Below are positions 61,845 to 64,000 of a stretch of 64,000 bases of DNA, in pieces. Within the stretch, counting starts at the first letter, position 1, and each line of letters opens with the position of its first letter. The position numbers and the translations under genes were made by a program. The notes under the pieces were generated by a model that was not told the origin of the DNA, searched no databases, and worked only from the letters and a program-made list of their open reading frames with translations. The DNA is from Rotaria sordida. Its lineage: Eukaryota; Rotifera; Eurotatoria; Philodinida; Philodinidae. The stretch covers positions 1-64,000 of the forward strand of contig CAJNOL010000970.1 in NCBI GenBank assembly GCA_905250125.1, given 5' to 3'.

Positions 61845-64000
61845 TCACTGCATATCGGATTTATCTCTATCGTCAAGTATTTGATATAAATCATCAATTT
61901 CTTTCGGACACATATTCGACAAAACTTCACAACCTTGTTCCGTTAATAAAACGTCATCTTCTAATCGTGCTGCAAAACCACGATATATTGATGGAACATC
62001 TTTACAACTCCAAGGAATATAGAGACCTAAATAAATGATAAAAGAAAATATATCGTATTGGTCACAAAATATAAGATCAACGTATTTTTCATTTTTTTTA
62101 CTATGATATCAAGCATTTGACTCAAATGCAAATAGTGCTTTGCATAACCAATGAGGTTCTCTACCAAATGCATTTCATATCAAAATTTCATAGATGAACT
62201 TTGAGAGAAAGATTTCTGAAAAATCAAGCACGTTAATTTTCAGATGCCTGAACACTCGGTGAAAATTAGTTTCTAAAAGTATCATCTTAAAGAGCACAAA
62301 AGCTTGAATAAAACCTATTAGTGCAATCTCTGTGGAGTTAAAATGTGAAGTACGCTATAGTTGCTCTTGCTAATCACAGGGAGATTGCTTTTGTCTATCT
62401 ATTTTCGAACGCATGTCTTCATCATCTTTTTACTTAATCCTCCAGGAACCCAATAAGATAGTAGTTCATATAGTATAATGAGACGTAATTCATATACGGT
62501 CTTTGATCGAATATCAACAACGTCTTGCACCGTGTCTATGACAATCTCTGACTAGTGTCTGCCACCGCCTATGGAGAGGGAGGAGACATGAGTTCAAATT
62601 ACTACCCTATACACTTCAACACTCCTTTCAGATCGTATTTTATAAAATGAATAGTCACCGCATTTCCCATTAATGTCCCATAAAAAGTTATTAACATCAC
62701 ACAAAATAAAAAAAATGCGTTGTTTTTAGCAATGCTATGATAAATTTTACTTTGTGATGCTTATAAGTTTTTAAGGAAAGAATCATAGGAAATGCGATGA
62801 TCACTCATTTTAGTATTTTATCCGATGTCGAGACTGAAACGCATCGCTACTTCGAAGATCTGACTGATTCTTTTGGAGTTTGTAGCTATTGTACCACATA
62901 CTATGTGTTTATACTCCCAAAAGATAGATTTTCGTTCTTCCGAAGTTTTAAAATAGTCCTCTGAAACCGAAAATCTGGATAAAATACTAACTTATTTTAT
63001 TCAGAATTTTGTACTCTTTAAGATAATACTCTTAAAAACTAATTTTCATTGAGTCTTCTCAGGCTTGAAAGCTATCGTATTTAGTTTCTCAGAAACTTTC
63101 TTCTTATAGTTCATTTATGAAACTTCAGTATACTATGCATTTGAATTTTAAATACTTAATATCGTAGGAAAATTAATCAAAAATATATTGGTCTAATATT
63201 TTTCACCAGTACAGAACATTTAAATACAAAAAAAAAAAAGATTATCTTGATTACCTACCAGGTTCAATGGTTATTATATTACCAGATCGAAGTTGTTGAT
63301 CAGCTGTGCATAAATCACAATCGTGTACATCAAGACCTAAATATTAAAAATAAAAAGATTAAAGTTAACTTAATAAAAAATTCGATATGTACCAAGATGA
63401 TGACTAACACCTGTTGGACATAAGATATGCATAACATTTTTAGCATAGTGTTTATCGATTGTTTGTGAAAGAATATTTTCTTCACATAAATATTTTATCA
63501 TATATTGATCAGCTAAAGTATTTAGTTTTTCTCTTGAAATTATTTTATCAGTAGAATTTAAATATCGAATTAAATCTTTTTGTACAGTTAATAATATGTC
63601 ATAAAGTTGTTGTTGTGGAGATGAAAATCGACCTTGGACAAAAAAATTCTTAAATCATTCATTGAAATTTTTATTACCATTTATAGGCCATAGACGTGTC
63701 ATATCACTAGAATATTGTTTAAATAAACAACCTCCATCTAACATAATTAAATCATCTTTATTTATTGATTGATTATTCTTTTGATAATGAATAACATTTC
63801 CTCTAGATAAATAATTGATATAAAATAAAAATAATATTTAAAATTTACCGTCCATTAGCAGCAACAACTGGATGAAATGCCATTGAAATATCGCCAAGTT
63901 TTTCACATTCATATTGAAATTGAGCTTTAACTAAATGTTCATTTTCAATATCTTTTTTACAATTTTTTATTGTTCTTATTAATGCTATTGATGTTAATTG
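61845..64000 (-). CDS. XPNPEP3: Xaa-Pro aminopeptidase 3-like metallopeptidase (C-terminal part; runs off window)
   Basis: Minus-strand exons: >64000-63849, 63802-63678, 63632-63393, 63336-63259, 62026-61845 (TGA). All GT-AG and in phase. The M24 'pita-bread' fold is clear from all five metal ligands: Asp in MLDGGC, Asp in SSDMTRLWP, His in TGVSHHLG, Glu in TIEPG and Glu in AARLEDDVLLTEQG. The sequence follows the XPNPEP3/ICP55 family closely (PPVVA-like AFHPVVAANGR, LHYxKNNQ-like IHYQKNNQ, PWS in place of PED). The family removes an N-terminal residue before proline and acts in mitochondria and cytosol in animals. The N-terminal non-catalytic domain and any targeting peptide lie beyond the window. 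The last intron (62027-63258) contains an inverted-repeat element. Confidence 0.93.
62100..63165. repeat. Long terminal inverted-repeat element in the last XPNPEP3 intron
   Basis: The left arm about 62100-62330 and right arm about 62970-63165 pair through TGAAAATTAGTTT(C/T)TAA, ATC(A/T)TCTTAAAGAG and CAAATGCATAGTA-like segments. A shorter inner pair (ATAAAATGAATAGTCACCGCATTTCC at 62642 and GGAAATGCGATGATCACTCATTTTAG at 62787) lies nearer the middle. A related fragment is at 44801-44905. Between the arms, 62560-62610 has a B-box-like GAGTTCAAATT. Confidence 0.7.

Noticed and set aside
62535-62615. Possible tRNA or tRNA-derived SINE (GAGTTCAAATT B-box-like sequence)
   Set aside because: The stems do not fold into a convincing cloverleaf, and the A-box match is poor; left as a note within the intronic element.

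Overview
This is a gene-sparse, AT-rich stretch of an animal nuclear genome. The genes have short GT-AG introns (mostly 40-80 bases) and code for typical metazoan proteins: TFAP2, RUVBL2/reptin, an MCTP-type multi-C2 membrane protein, XPNPEP3, a UDP-glucuronosyltransferase, a cytosolic sulfotransferase and a VWFA protein. There are many degenerate TGTGGG/GGATGT-type islands. TGTGGG is, from memory, the telomere hexamer reported for bdelloid rotifers, so a bdelloid rotifer is my best guess for the source. That is an inference, not a proof. A run of 100 N lies at 17751-17850.

Layout. 1-2.4 kb: VWFA-domain gene on the minus strand, 7 exons. 2.4-10 kb: decayed minus-strand coding remnants split by a 5'-truncated non-LTR retrotransposon (4680-7096) with a clear target-site duplication. 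10.1-10.7 kb: intact single-exon BTB/T1 (KCTD-like) gene. 11-15 kb: a cluster of telomere-like GT/CA islands, and a sulfotransferase whose P-loop tryptophan codon is TAG. 17.8-20.8 kb: 3' end of a C2H2 zinc-finger gene beside the assembly gap, then an intact multi-pass membrane protein with two EF-hands. 21.3-28 kb: a solo LTR, a small membrane protein and a dense set of hairpin elements. One is a large broken palindrome carrying a piggyBac-like MITE in one arm and a different hairpin in the other. 28.3-32.4 kb: an alpha/beta hydrolase and a UGT pseudogene with three in-frame stops. 38.5-41.3 kb: TFAP2. 42.5-47.6 kb: RUVBL2, with introns holding two inverted-repeat elements and a dead mariner copy. 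49.4-51.2 kb: a short LTR retrotransposon. 51.6-58.6 kb: MCTP gene, with a 0.8-kb palindrome in one intron. 59.2 kb: another solo LTR. 61.8-64.0 kb: XPNPEP3 gene, cut by the window end.

The genes are unrelated housekeeping, developmental and detoxification loci, and I see no operon or pathway cluster. The notable content is between them: at least nine long inverted-repeat elements, four copies of one LTR family, a LINE, and eleven islands with a G-rich telomere-like tract 5' of a complementary C-rich tract, which is the arrangement of head-to-head telomere fusions. Exon boundaries were read by eye from splice signals, phase continuity and family conservation. No alignment or expression data were available.
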